A stretch of 64,000 nt of DNA from Panopea generosa (Eukaryota > Mollusca > Bivalvia > Adapedonta > Hiatellidae): the NCBI GenBank assembly GCA_029582155.1, contig CM055899.1, positions 86,338,056 to 86,402,055 of the forward strand. The letters are read 5' to 3'. Shown in pieces: positions 11,857 through 21,169 of this stretch. Within the stretch, counting starts at the first letter, position 1, and each line of letters begins with the position of its first letter. The position numbers and the translations under genes are program-made. The notes beneath the pieces were generated by a model. It worked only from the letters and a program-made list of their open reading frames with translations, was not told the origin of the DNA and made no database searches.

Positions 11857-12730
11857 CACTCGGGTCCCGTTATAACGCGGTTCTTGGGGTCCACAACACA
11901 AAACCGCGTTATAAGCGGACCGCGTTATAGCGATATTTACCTCGAAAAAAATCGATGCAGGTTATTCATACCTATCGTGCTGTCCGACTCTAAGTGAATG
12001 GTATTGTTTGCATTGTAATATGATACAACGCATATTTGGTTACAACAGATACACTTAGATATGTATAAAATTAATACACAAAAGAAAAGAAAGAAAAATG
12101 TTTTCGTGTTTTGATTATACTAAAATTGGCAGCCATTTCCGTTTAACCCGGAAGGAGAAAAAACGGTGTCTATATAAAAAAAATCGCGCTTTAATTTAAA
12201 CTCAACGCTGTTAGTATAAAAATAAAAATCTGAAGTATTAACAACAATAAAATAATAAAAATAAGTTTGTGTTTATGATCCGATAAGATACCCGTGATAT
12301 ATTAATACCTGTCAACCGCTTTATTGCTTGATCACGTGATCACTTGATGATAACAACGTTTGCATATGGCTTCCATGTTTGGCACGTGTCAGCATTTATT
12401 GAAGCACTCCAGATTATTACAAACTGTTAATTGTCAATGCTGGCATGAATCAATCCCTTAAACTATCCTTTAAACCACCATGATGTAATGGTTATAATAG
12501 TTTGTTATAATCAAGGCTAATTGGTGAGTAGAAGATGAGCGATTATCAAATCAAAACATGGCGACAATCTATTGTTTGGTTGTCATTTGATCATTCGCGC
12601 AGATTTTCAAGTTTTATATCACGACTCCCCCCCCCCCCCCCCCCCCCCCCGCTAAAAGGGGAGCCAAGCAAAAACCGCGTTATAACGGAATTCGCATTAT
12701 ATCGGACCGCATTATAACGGGACCGCAGTG
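11857..12730. mobile_element. 874-bp pogo/Tigger-like MITE with TA target duplication
   Basis: The left end CACTCGGGTCCCGTTATAAC matches the reverse complement of the right end, CACTGCGGTCCCGTTATAAT. The element is flanked by TA at 11855-11856 and 12731-12732. The uninterrupted 86-bp unit nearby reads CATCTATATATTCAG, exactly the sequence obtained when the element and one TA are removed. No transposase frame is present, so it is non-autonomous. It carries a 24-bp poly-C run (12627-12650). Assignment to the pogo/Tigger group rests on the TA duplication and CGCGTTATAACG-type ends and is inference. Confidence 0.88.
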
Positions 12731-12732
12731 TA

Positions 12733-12860
12733 TTCAGTATCGTTTCTTTTATTTTTATTTGACCAGATGTTATGTTGGTAACAGGCTGGTCTCAGTTTTT
12801 TTTTATTTAACCGATTGTTATATTTGTCTAAGCTGTATGTCCGGTTTTCATCTCTAATGT
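12733..12860. repeat. 86-bp array, right remnant
   Basis: TTCAGTATCGTTTCTTTTAT, then GACCAGATGTTATGTTGGTAACAGGCTGGTC, continue the unit interrupted by the MITE. Later units are degraded. Confidence 0.8.
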
Positions 12861-13011
12861 CAATATCATTTACTTACTTTGTTTTTTAAAGGAATTTTAA
12901 AACATTAGATTTGTATACAGTGAGGCACATGTTTTCAATAAATTCATTTTTATAAATCTCAATTCAAATAGATAAATACATTATGCTTGTATACATCTGA
13001 TAAATTAGTCG

Positions 13012-13172
13012 GGGCAGCAGTGTCATGGATAGTTACACCAGAGGTCGTGGGTTCAATCCACAGCCCAACCAGATACTCCTTAAAAAACAACACCCAGTAA
13101 TGGTTCTATCCAGGAAACAGATTCGAGAGCGGTTGAACTTTGAGCTTTCTTTACAATCAAGTTAATGGATAT
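13012..13172 (+). repeat. tRNA-derived SINE, family C-like
   Basis: GTCGTGGGTTCAATCCACAG looks like a B box. It is followed by AACACCCAGTAATGGTTCTA and a TTTACAATCAAGTTAA tail related to family C. Confidence 0.6.
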
Positions 13173-13678
13173 TGTTTAAAAAATGATTTCTTACAACAGC
13201 CATAGTATATTTGTATTAAAGCTGATGGGATATAACTAATTAGTTAATATTTCAAAAAGATAAGTTATAAGAGATACAATATATTGTTTCTCAGCAATCA
13301 GCTGAATTATATTTTGACGGAATGATGTCCGTCAGGCAAAGTGCTTTGAACAGAAAAAAAAAAGCAATACAAGATATTTTCTAATAATAACACTATAATT
13401 ATCTTCTCTTTGTTTACCTCTCTTACAGTGGCACATTTTGTTTGAATAGTATTTTTTAGATACATGAGTTAAGTGATTGTTCATAGTGTCAATTGTATCT
13501 TGATAAAATTGTAGGAATGTAATGAGAAGAAGATTTTATTTCTTTGTCCTAGGTCAACTGGGGTCAAGGCCATCCCCAACTAATCATACAAAGTTTCATG
13601 TAAGTTTATGATGACCATGAGCAAACAAATGATTTTAAGTTTTGGAGCCATAGAAAAAAACTCATATATTATAATGAT

Positions 13679-13708
13679 TTTCGCATTATATCTGACCGCC
13701 TTATAAAA
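13679..13708. mobile_element. Fragment of the pogo-like MITE end
   Basis: TTCGCATTATATCTGACCGC matches the right end of the 874-bp MITE (TTCGCATTATATCGGACCGC). Only about 30 bp is recognisable. Confidence 0.6.
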
Positions 13709-13762
13709 TGTCAAAGCATGTAAAAAAACAGCGGCTTGCGAGGATGAAAATCTAGGAATTAA

Positions 13763-13768
13763 TTTATT
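13763..13768 (-). promoter_or_regulatory. Candidate polyadenylation signal for the TRIM-like gene
   Basis: TTTATT on the plus strand reads AATAAA on the minus strand, about 40 bases past the stop codon of the TRIM-like reading frame. Confidence 0.5.
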
Positions 13769-13807
13769 ACGGTCATATACCGGTAGTAAATTTTCTTCTG
13801 TATGATG

Positions 13808-14803
13808 TCAATATAGTGACCGTTCTGTGAATAGTAAGTGTTCTTCAGTACTGCTCAAGTGTTTTTTTATAATTTCTTCACTTTGTGTATTCAAACTGAA
13901 CTCAATCTGAATCGTCTTTGAGCGGAGTTGAATCGCCGTTAACTGCTTCAAATCCTGATGTGAATATGCATCAATGATGTGCAACGTTTTTAGTTTCTCA
14001 ATAGGTTCTTGTTTAAATTTTTTTTTTATTTTTTCTGTATAGTTTGTAAACTTTTCATTTAGCTCTTTTACAGTGTCTAGCTCTGAGTATTTGGTGTCAA
14101 GAATTGAGTCTATTTGATCTTTGATAGAGGTCTCAGTTTTATCAATTTCTGTTACAACTCTTACACGGAAATTTTCGAGCTGTTTAAAAATAAGTTTTCG
14201 GTTATTCTCAAGCTTCTGTACATTGCGTGTAAGCTGATTTATAATAGTCTGTGTTTGTGTCGATGATTTTCTTAACTCCGCAAGAAGTGATTTACAAACA
14301 GAGCTAAACCTGTTTCCCATATTTGTATATTCCATGACTTGATTAACAATTTTACACTTTTTGTGTTTTTCAAAAATGCAGGTGCTACAGCAAAGTTTTC
14401 TCTCTGTTTCGCAAAAATATTCATAAAGTTTGTCGGGATGAATATCGCAGAATTCATCTTCTTCTGGCAAATTTTCTAAAATTTTTGCAATTGCTAAATT
14501 TTTTGGCAAGTATGTTTCCCAGTGTTCAGGTTTTGTCGACGTCAAATGTTTCATCTCTGCAAATGATACGTGACAGTGCGGACAGATGACCTCGTGAAGT
14601 CCCTTCACTTGCGCCGTTTGGATGTGTTTTTGTATGCACTCGAAACAAAAAGTATGCTGACATTTAAGCATGCGTGGGTCTTCATATTGCTCCTGACATA
14701 TTGAACATATCACTAGATTCTCAATTTGTAGATGTTTCCGTGTTGAATCCAATGTTGCAGTCTGATTATCGTTCGTTTGATGAGTATTAGCTCCACCCAT
14801 CAT
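13808..14803 (-). CDS. TRIM-like RING / B-box / coiled-coil protein (putative E3 ubiquitin ligase)
   Basis: This is a 331-residue intronless frame. A C3HC4 RING is visible: Cys33, Cys36, Cys48, His50, Cys53, Cys56, Cys74 and Cys77. A type-2 B-box follows, with Cys119, His122, Cys131, Glu134, Cys139, Cys142 and His147. The position of the usual last His holds Cys150. From about 165 to 265 the chain is rich in charged and leucine heptad-like sequence, consistent with the TRIM coiled coil. The frame then ends: no NHL, SPRY or filamin domain is present, so it is an RBCC-only protein and shorter than many invertebrate TRIMs. RING proteins of this class transfer ubiquitin from an E2, and the substrate is unknown. 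The start is the first Met of a Met-Met pair, with G at -3. A minus-strand AATAAA lies about 40 bases past the stop. The family call is firm; orthology is not assigned. Confidence 0.9.
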   Translation of the reverse strand: MMGGANTHQTNDNQTATLDSTRKHLQIENLVICSICQEQYEDPRMLKCQHTFCFECIQKHIQTAQVKGLHEVICPHCHVSFAEMKHLTSTKPEHWETYLPKNLAIAKILENLPEEDEFCDIHPDKLYEYFCETERKLCCSTCIFEKHKKCKIVNQVMEYTNMGNRFSSVCKSLLAELRKSSTQTQTIINQLTRNVQKLENNRKLIFKQLENFRVRVVTEIDKTETSIKDQIDSILDTKYSELDTVKELNEKFTNYTEKIKKKFKQEPIEKLKTLHIIDAYSHQDLKQLTAIQLRSKTIQIEFSLNTQSEEIIKKHLSSTEEHLLFTERSLY

Positions 14804-14809
14804 TTCAGT

Positions 14810-15600
14810 TCTAGCAACTTAACTTTACAAATCAAATTATGCTTTCTGCCATAACGATTCTTTAATGTTCTAAATAACATATAAATAAGTTAAGTTCAAA
14901 AGAAAATCCTGATCGTTAGATGATGTTTTTTTCGATTTCCCACAATGCACTCACAAAATCAGTAGCAATATAATTTTCACATAAATTTTTATAATTGGTC
15001 AGATATATGTAAAATCCTGAATTCATGCACACTTTCTTTATTCATCAATCTTTTAAACCACTCCAATCACGAATAATTCTATTCAATTTTGTTAGTTTAA
15101 ATATTAAAACAGCATTAAGGTTTCCTTAAGTTTGCATGCTTTTGTAATAAATTCTTACGGTAGAATTTATCTGGTAATGACAACACCAGCAGACACCACT
15201 TATTCTTTAAAGAAAGTATCTTATATTGCTTGATTACAAAGCAATTCCTTCCCTCCTACAAAATACATTCACAAATAAGTGTATTCTATTTGATTGTCAT
15301 TAGCTAATACTACTCGAATTTTTTTTATTCCCAATAAGCAAACTTTTCTTTCTTTTCCTTAATTGAAATAAAATTATGGCATTATGCTTGATTACAGTCT
15401 ATGTAATCCTAGCCAAGCTTGACATGGCTTCCAGATTATCTAGATCAGTCAGGAATACGTGAAACGGAGCAGTTAGTGGTTATTAATGGAATGTCACATT
15501 ATTTTACTGATTGTTAGTCATATAATGTTACACATTACATTTCACTGTAAAGCTATTTATTAGAGCAGTTAGTTTTTTAATAATACGAAGTAATAAATAC
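14810..15600. other. Unique AT-rich intergenic sequence upstream of the TRIM-like gene
   Basis: This stretch contains the promoter side of the minus-strand TRIM-like gene, but no TATA box or initiator that I would defend. No other gene is seen. Confidence 0.5.
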
Positions 15601-15604
15601 GTCA

Positions 15605-15790
15605 GTCATGAATGTCACTGTGGAGGTCATGGGTTTGAGCCCAGCTGGCAGTTCAAAAACAGTTTAGGTGAGAATATTTGTTAGTCACATGTGGAAGGAT
15701 GGTGGTTCCATTTTTATTGGTAGAAAACAATCTCAATGAATCTGACTAAAACAACTGCCCTTCTGCTAGTAGCGGGAAAACTCTACAAAA
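15605..15790 (+). repeat. Partial tRNA-derived SINE, family B
   Basis: GGTCATGGGTTTGAGCCCAG is a B box. It is followed by a body with GTTAGTCACATGTGGAAGGA and TTCCATTTTTATTGGTAGAAAA, parallel to the family B bodies at 2700 and 7930. The A-box end is degraded. Confidence 0.65.
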
Positions 15791-15794
15791 TATT

Positions 15795-15887
15795 TTTTAA
15801 CTAAGCCGGGCTGGAATCCATGACCTCAGTGTTGACAAGTAAGTGGTCTTGAGACAGCACCTCAGACCACTCGGCCATGAGGCACCT
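15795..15887 (-). repeat. Family B SINE head, inverted, abutting the 32-bp array
   Basis: On the minus strand it reads GGTGCCTCATGGCCGAGTGG, then a B-box region with GAGGTCATGGATTCCAGCCC. Its 5' end lies at about 15887, where the 32-bp array begins. It forms an inverted pair with the SINE at 15605-15790. Confidence 0.75.
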
Positions 15888-16565
15888 AATGATAGATTAT
15901 TCAGCCATGAAAGAACCCCCATGATAGATAATTCGGCCATGGAAGAACCCACATGATAGATTATATTGGCCATGAAAGAACCCCCATGATAGATAATTCA
16001 GCCATGAAAGAACCCCCATGATAGATTATTCGGCCATTAAAGAACCCCCATGATAGATTATTCGGCCATGAATGAACCCCCGTGATAGATTATTCGGCCA
16101 TGGAAGAACCCACATGATAGATTATTTGGCCATGGAAGAACCCACATGATAGATTATTTGGCCATGGAAGAACCCACATGATAGATTATTCGGCCATGAA
16201 AGAACCCCCATGATAGATTATTTGGCCATGGAAGAACCCCCATGATAGATTATTCAGCCATGAAAGAACCCCCATAATAGATTATTTGGCTATGAAAGAA
16301 CCCCAATGATAGATTATTCGGCCATGGAAGAACCCCAATGATAGATTATTCGGCCATGGAAGAACCCCAATGATAGATTATTCGGCCATGGAAGAACCCC
16401 AATGATAGATTATTCAGCCATGAAAGAACCCCCATAATAGATTATTTGGCTATGAAAGAACCCCAATGATAGATTATTCGGCCATGGAAGAACCCCATGA
16501 TAGATTATTGGACCATGAAAGAACCCCAAATTAGATTATCCAGTCATAGAAGAACCCCAAGATAG
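15870..16565. repeat. 32-bp tandem array (about 21 units) derived from a SINE 5' end
   Basis: GATAGATTATTCGGCCATGG followed by AAGAACCCACAT repeats at 32 bp (for example 16084 and 16116). The first unit overlaps the inverted SINE head: CGGCCATGA plus the flank ATGATAGATTATT is shared by the SINE junction and every unit. The array stops about 110 bp before the receptor gene's splice acceptor. Confidence 0.93.
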
Positions 16566-16652
16566 CCCCCACACGCATCCACCATCACCCCCACTTCTGA
16601 TAATTTATAGCCATAGAATACAAACTCAATAAATATAAATAAACTATAACCT

Positions 16653-16672
16653 TTTCATTCTTTTCTCTTCAG
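16653..16672 (+). promoter_or_regulatory. Candidate 3' splice site of a 5'UTR intron of the receptor gene
   Basis: A pyrimidine-rich run (CTTTTCATTCTTTTCTCTTC) leads directly into AG at 16671-16672, 73 bases before the coding start. This suggests the mRNA has at least one upstream non-coding exon, not identified here. Confidence 0.6.
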
Positions 16673-16706
16673 ACTCCAGTGAAATCAAGCACACTGGGAC
16701 TTCAGG

Positions 16707-16784
16707 ATGAATGATCCACCTGCCAATGTTGTCATGGCAACAAGATGTCGTCTGCCACCTTTAACTACAACAGCTCTAAATTGA
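16707..16784 (+). promoter_or_regulatory. Upstream ORF overlapping the receptor start
   Basis: An ATG with A at -3 opens a 25-codon frame that ends at TGA 16782-16784, overlapping the receptor start (16745) in another frame. If translated it would reduce initiation at the receptor ATG. The receptor frame itself has a stop at 16712-16714, so 16745 is its first available Met. Confidence 0.5.
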
Positions 16785-18301
16785 GTAGAGTGATTTCACG
16801 AGCACTTGAAGATTACGACGAAGACCCGTATGATTCGTTCTACCAATTACAGGTGGCGCAACCATACAACGACGATACGACTAAATACAACAACAACGAG
16901 GGGTCAAATGACGTATCACATGATGTGATGCCATCAGAGACAACCAGTCATCAGGAGGCATATTATTTATATTTCATTGCCACTGTGGGGATAATATTGA
17001 ATTGTGTCGTGGTGATGGCAATATTTATTCGGAAACCAATGCGTAAAATGACCAGTGGCTTTTTAATTCATGCATGTTTTCTAGATATCCTGAAATCGGC
17101 TTACTGCATTCCTATTGGTTCTAATCTGTTATCCCAAACAAAGCCATCCGATTGTGACTTCTTCGGGGCAACTTTTGTGATAATCGTGACGACGTCAGTT
17201 TTCAATATGGTCGCTACAGTGTGTACAGAAGCATATACCTTTGGCGAGGCGAATGTTGGCGGTAATTCGAAAGGCACATTAATCTGTGTTGTATTTGGAA
17301 TTGCATTAGTTTATGTAGGAAGTATCATCCTCCATTTGGGGCCAACACTTATCGGTGGGCACTTTGAGTTTCAACCGGAAATCGGAAGCTGTTCTTTCAT
17401 ATTAGGCAAGCAGACGGGATATGTTGCTAACGTAATGTGGATTGTCATAACAACCATTGCTATTTTAGCTGTGATTCACTTCATAAACAAGCTTTACAAG
17501 GAGATACAAATAAACCAGCCGAACCGTGTCTCATTTCTAGTGCGTACTTCCATAACTGTGATGGATAGTGCAACAAGGTCAACGTGCAATCTGAGAAAGA
17601 TTATAAAAGACGCGATTCATCGTTCCAAAATATTTATCTTAAATACAGTATTTTTTGTCGTTTGTTGGTACCCTTTCTTTCTTTTAATCTTAATAGATAA
17701 GAATTTTAAAGTATCGCCCAAAATCTATCAGACATTTGCCTTTATAGCGTGGTCACAAGGGGCAATACAGCCAATCTTATACATCTGCTTTGACCGCCAC
17801 TTGGACCTTCTGGCACGGCACTGTTCTTGTGATAAATATAACTATGACATAGATACCATCGCTCAATTAATGATGAATCGAAGACGCAATACTGACCAAT
17901 CAGAAGCTAGATTCAGTAACCCTGATATGGAATTAACCAGTCCGTCTGCTCCGATGCGTGAATCCTACGGCACGGCAACGGAGATTAGAGGTGAGGCATC
18001 CGTTGATATTATTCGGGAACACCAGAATATGTGCGTTGTGCAAAATTCTTCTAATCAGAATGCGGACTTCAGTGAAATGAACTTCAGTGCAGGGCGGAAT
18101 AACGAACACTTCCATTTATCCAATCAGCTGCCACGAATATCATCAACTTCAACCAATGAGAATGCAGAAATATCAAATTCAAATCTGACCGATGACAGAA
18201 CGCTGCCACTGAGACGAGGGTCCCTAGGCAGTTTGGAATACTACGAGGATAATGACAATTATTCGGAAAATTCTGAAAACAGTATAGAGCTTCAATGTTG
18301 A
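16745..18301 (+). CDS. Orphan rhodopsin-like (class A) G-protein-coupled receptor, 518 residues
   Basis: Seven hydrophobic segments are visible at about residues 72-95, 104-126, 140-162, 178-199, 226-247, 295-317 and 327-349. Class A landmarks: Asn86 in helix 1, Asp114 in helix 2, Cys137 and Cys216 positioned for the extracellular disulfide, CWYP (307-310) in helix 6, and QPILY (342-346) where NPxxY is usual in helix 7. A short helix 8 follows, with Cys360/Cys362 as possible palmitoylation sites. The DRY motif at the end of helix 3 is absent; the local sequence is CTEAYTF. The ~71-residue N-terminus has no obvious signal peptide. It holds one Asn-Ser-Ser sequon (Asn9) and an acidic tyrosine cluster, EDYDEDPYDSFY (22-33). 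The ~150-residue tail is Ser/Asn-rich. The gene is one coding exon behind a likely 5'UTR acceptor. Ligand and orthologue are not assigned; a divergent orphan or peptide-receptor relative is plausible. Confidence 0.85.
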   Translation: MSSATFNYNSSKLSRVISRALEDYDEDPYDSFYQLQVAQPYNDDTTKYNNNEGSNDVSHDVMPSETTSHQEAYYLYFIATVGIILNCVVVMAIFIRKPMRKMTSGFLIHACFLDILKSAYCIPIGSNLLSQTKPSDCDFFGATFVIIVTTSVFNMVATVCTEAYTFGEANVGGNSKGTLICVVFGIALVYVGSIILHLGPTLIGGHFEFQPEIGSCSFILGKQTGYVANVMWIVITTIAILAVIHFINKLYKEIQINQPNRVSFLVRTSITVMDSATRSTCNLRKIIKDAIHRSKIFILNTVFFVVCWYPFFLLILIDKNFKVSPKIYQTFAFIAWSQGAIQPILYICFDRHLDLLARHCSCDKYNYDIDTIAQLMMNRRRNTDQSEARFSNPDMELTSPSAPMRESYGTATEIRGEASVDIIREHQNMCVVQNSSNQNADFSEMNFSAGRNNEHFHLSNQLPRISSTSTNENAEISNSNLTDDRTLPLRRGSLGSLEYYEDNDNYSENSENSIELQC

Positions 18302-18540
18302 ACTGTTTTACATACACAAAGACCAATCTCATCCAAATCTCAAACTTATAAAGTGATGGTAAGATATCCCGCTATTTTTAGTTCCAATACACAGTTCACA
18401 CTTCCGTAATGGCCAGCAATACTGACTTCCAGCCGCCCATAACAGAGACTTCTATATTTTGAATATTAACGGTTATTGGATATTGTCAGACTCAAATGTC
18501 ACTGGTTAGAATGTATAAGGTACTGTTTAAATCTTTTAAG
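18302..18540 (+). other. Probable 3'UTR start of the receptor gene
   Basis: No AATAAA or ATTAAA occurs in this stretch, so the transcript may run into the 20-bp array. The first AATAAA I see downstream is at 21099-21104. The extent of the UTR is unknown. Confidence 0.35.
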
Positions 18541-21060
18541 GCTAAAATGTGAGTTTGTATGTATGAATGCTGGCTGGCAGGCTTAAACTGCAGTCATTAG
18601 GCCTAGATATTAGTCTGCAAGTCAGAATTTTGAGTTAAAGGGCCTGCTAGCCCATGGGTCTTAGGGATAGAAAGAGAATTTGTAGGTCTGATTGATAAAC
18701 GTATATCTGTCTGTGAGGCCTAGATCTGTATGTAGGTATAAATGTTGGTCTGGTGGCCTGAATGTCAGTTTGTATGCTTGGGTGTATTGAGTGTATGTCT
18801 GTAAACTGAATGTATGGGTTTGTAAGACTGAATATGGGTTTGTTGGCCTGAATATGGGTTTGTGGGTCTGAATGTAGGTTTGTAGGCTTGAATATGCATT
18901 TGTATGCCTGAATGTGGGTTTGTAGGTCTGAATATGGGTTTGTAGGTCTGAATGTGGGTTTGTAGGCCTGAATATGGTTTCGTAGGTATGAACTGGGTCT
19001 GTATGCCTGAATATGAGTTTGTAGGTATGAATGTGGGTTTGTTGGCCAGAATGTGGATTTGAAGGTCTGAATGTGGGTTTGTAGGTCTGAATTTGGGTTT
19101 GAAGGCCTGAATATGGGTTTCTAGGCCTGAATGTGTTTTTTTTGGTCTGAATATGGGTCTGTAAGCCTGAATATGGGTTTGTAGGTCTGAATGTGGGTTT
19201 GTAGGCCTGAATGTGGGTGTGTTGGTCTGAATGTGGGTTTTTAGGCCTTAATGTGGGTTTGTTGGTCTGAATGTGAGTTTGTTGGTCTGAATATGGGTTT
19301 GTAGGCCTGAAAATGGGTTTATATCTGAATATGGGTTTGTAGGCCTGAATGTGGGTTTGTAGGTCTGAATGTGGGTTTGTAAGCCTGTATATGGGTTTGT
19401 AGGTATGAATGTGGGTTTGTAAGCCTTAATGTGGGTTTGTAGATCTGAATGTTGGTATGTAGGCTTGAATATGGGTTTGTAGGTCTGAATGTGGGTCTGT
19501 AAGCCTGAATATGGGTATGTAGGCCTGAATGTGGGTCTGTAGGCCTGAATGTGGGTTTGTAGGCCTGAATATGGGTTTGTAGGTCTGACTTTCGGTCTGT
19601 ATGTCCGACTTTGGGTTTGTAGGCCTGAATGTGGGTTTGTAGGCCTGAATGTGGGTTTGTAGGTCTAAATGTGGGTTTGTAGGCCTGAATATGGGTTTGT
19701 ATGCCTGAATGTTGGTTTGTAGGCCTGAATGTGGGTTTGTGGGTCTGAATGTGGGTTTGTAGGCCTGAATGTGGGTTTGTAGGCCTAAATATGGGTTTGT
19801 AGGTCTGAATGTGGGTTTATAGACCTGAATATAGGTTTGTATGTCTGACATTGAGTCTGTATGCATGAATATGGGTTCGAAGGTCTGACCTTTGGTCTGT
19901 ATGCCTGAATATTGGTTTGTAGGCATGAATGTTGGTTTGTAGGTCTGAATGTGGGTTTGTAAGTCTGACCTTGGGTCTGTAAGCCTGATAATGGGTTTTA
20001 AGGCCTGTATATGGGTTTGTAGGTCTGAATGTGGGTTTGAAGGCCTGAATATGGGTTCGTAAGTCTGACTTTGGGTCTGTCTGCCTGAATATGGGTTTGT
20101 AGGTATGAATGTGGGTTTGAAGGCCTGAATATGGGTTTGAAGGTCTGAATTTGGGTTTATAGGCCCGAATATGGGTTTGTAGGCCTGAATGTGGGTTTGT
20201 TGGTCTGAATATGGGCCTGTAAGCCTGAATATCGGTTTGTAGACCTTAATGTGGGTTTGTAGGTCTGAATGTGGGTTTCTAGGCCTGAATATAGGTTTCT
20301 AGGCCTGAATATGGGTTTGTAGGTCTGAATATGGGTTTGTAACCTGAATATGGGTTTGTAGGTCTGAATATGGGTTTGTAGGTCTGAATGTGGGTTTGTA
20401 GGCCTGGATATCGGTTTGAAGGCCTGAATGTGGGTTTAAAGGTCTGAATGTGGGTTTGTAGGCCTTAATGTAGGTTTGAAGGTCTGTATGTGGGTTTAAA
20501 GGCCTGAATGTGGGTTTGTAGGCCTGAATGTGAGTTTGTAGGTCTGAATGCGTGTTTGTATGCCTGAATATGAGGTTGTTGGCCTGAATATGGTTTTGTA
20601 AGCCTGAATGTGGGTTTGTAGATCTGAATGTGGGTTTGTAGACCTGAATTTGGGTTTGTACGTCTGACGTTAGGTCTTTAAGCCTGAATACGGGTTTGTA
20701 GGCCTGAATGTGGGTCTGTAGGACTGAATGTGGGTTTGTAGGCCTGAATATGGGTTTGTAGGTCTGACCTTGGGTCTGTAAGCCTGACTTTGGGTTTGTA
20801 GGCCTGAATGTGGGTTTATAGGCCTGAATGTGGGTTTGTAGGTCTGAATGTGAGTTTGTAGGTCTGAATGTGGGTTTGTAGGCCTAAATATGGGTTTGTA
20901 GGCCTGAATATGGGTTTGTAGGTCTGAATATTGGTTTGTAGGTCTGAATGTGGGTTTGTTGGCCTGAGTGTGGGTTGTTAGGTCTGAATGTGTTTTTTTT
21001 AGTCTCAATGTGCAATTTTATGTCTTAATGTGGGTCAATAAGCCTGATTGTAACCCTTTG
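18541..21060. repeat. 20-bp tandem array (more than 100 units)
   Basis: GTAGGCCTGAATGTGGGTTT is repeated every 20 bp, regularly from about 18790 to 21010 and degenerate at both ends. Common variants change CC to TC and GTG to ATA. The minus frames 19426-19926 and 20670-21008 are read-through of the array as a 20-residue repeat (three units). Confidence 0.95.
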
Positions 21061-21169
21061 TGGCTCCTCAGGCCTAAATGTTGGTCCGTGAATTTGAAAA
21101 TAAATACCCAGGGGTAAATGTAGGTTTAGCCCTTAAATATCCATAAACAGGCAAGAATGTACATGCAAG

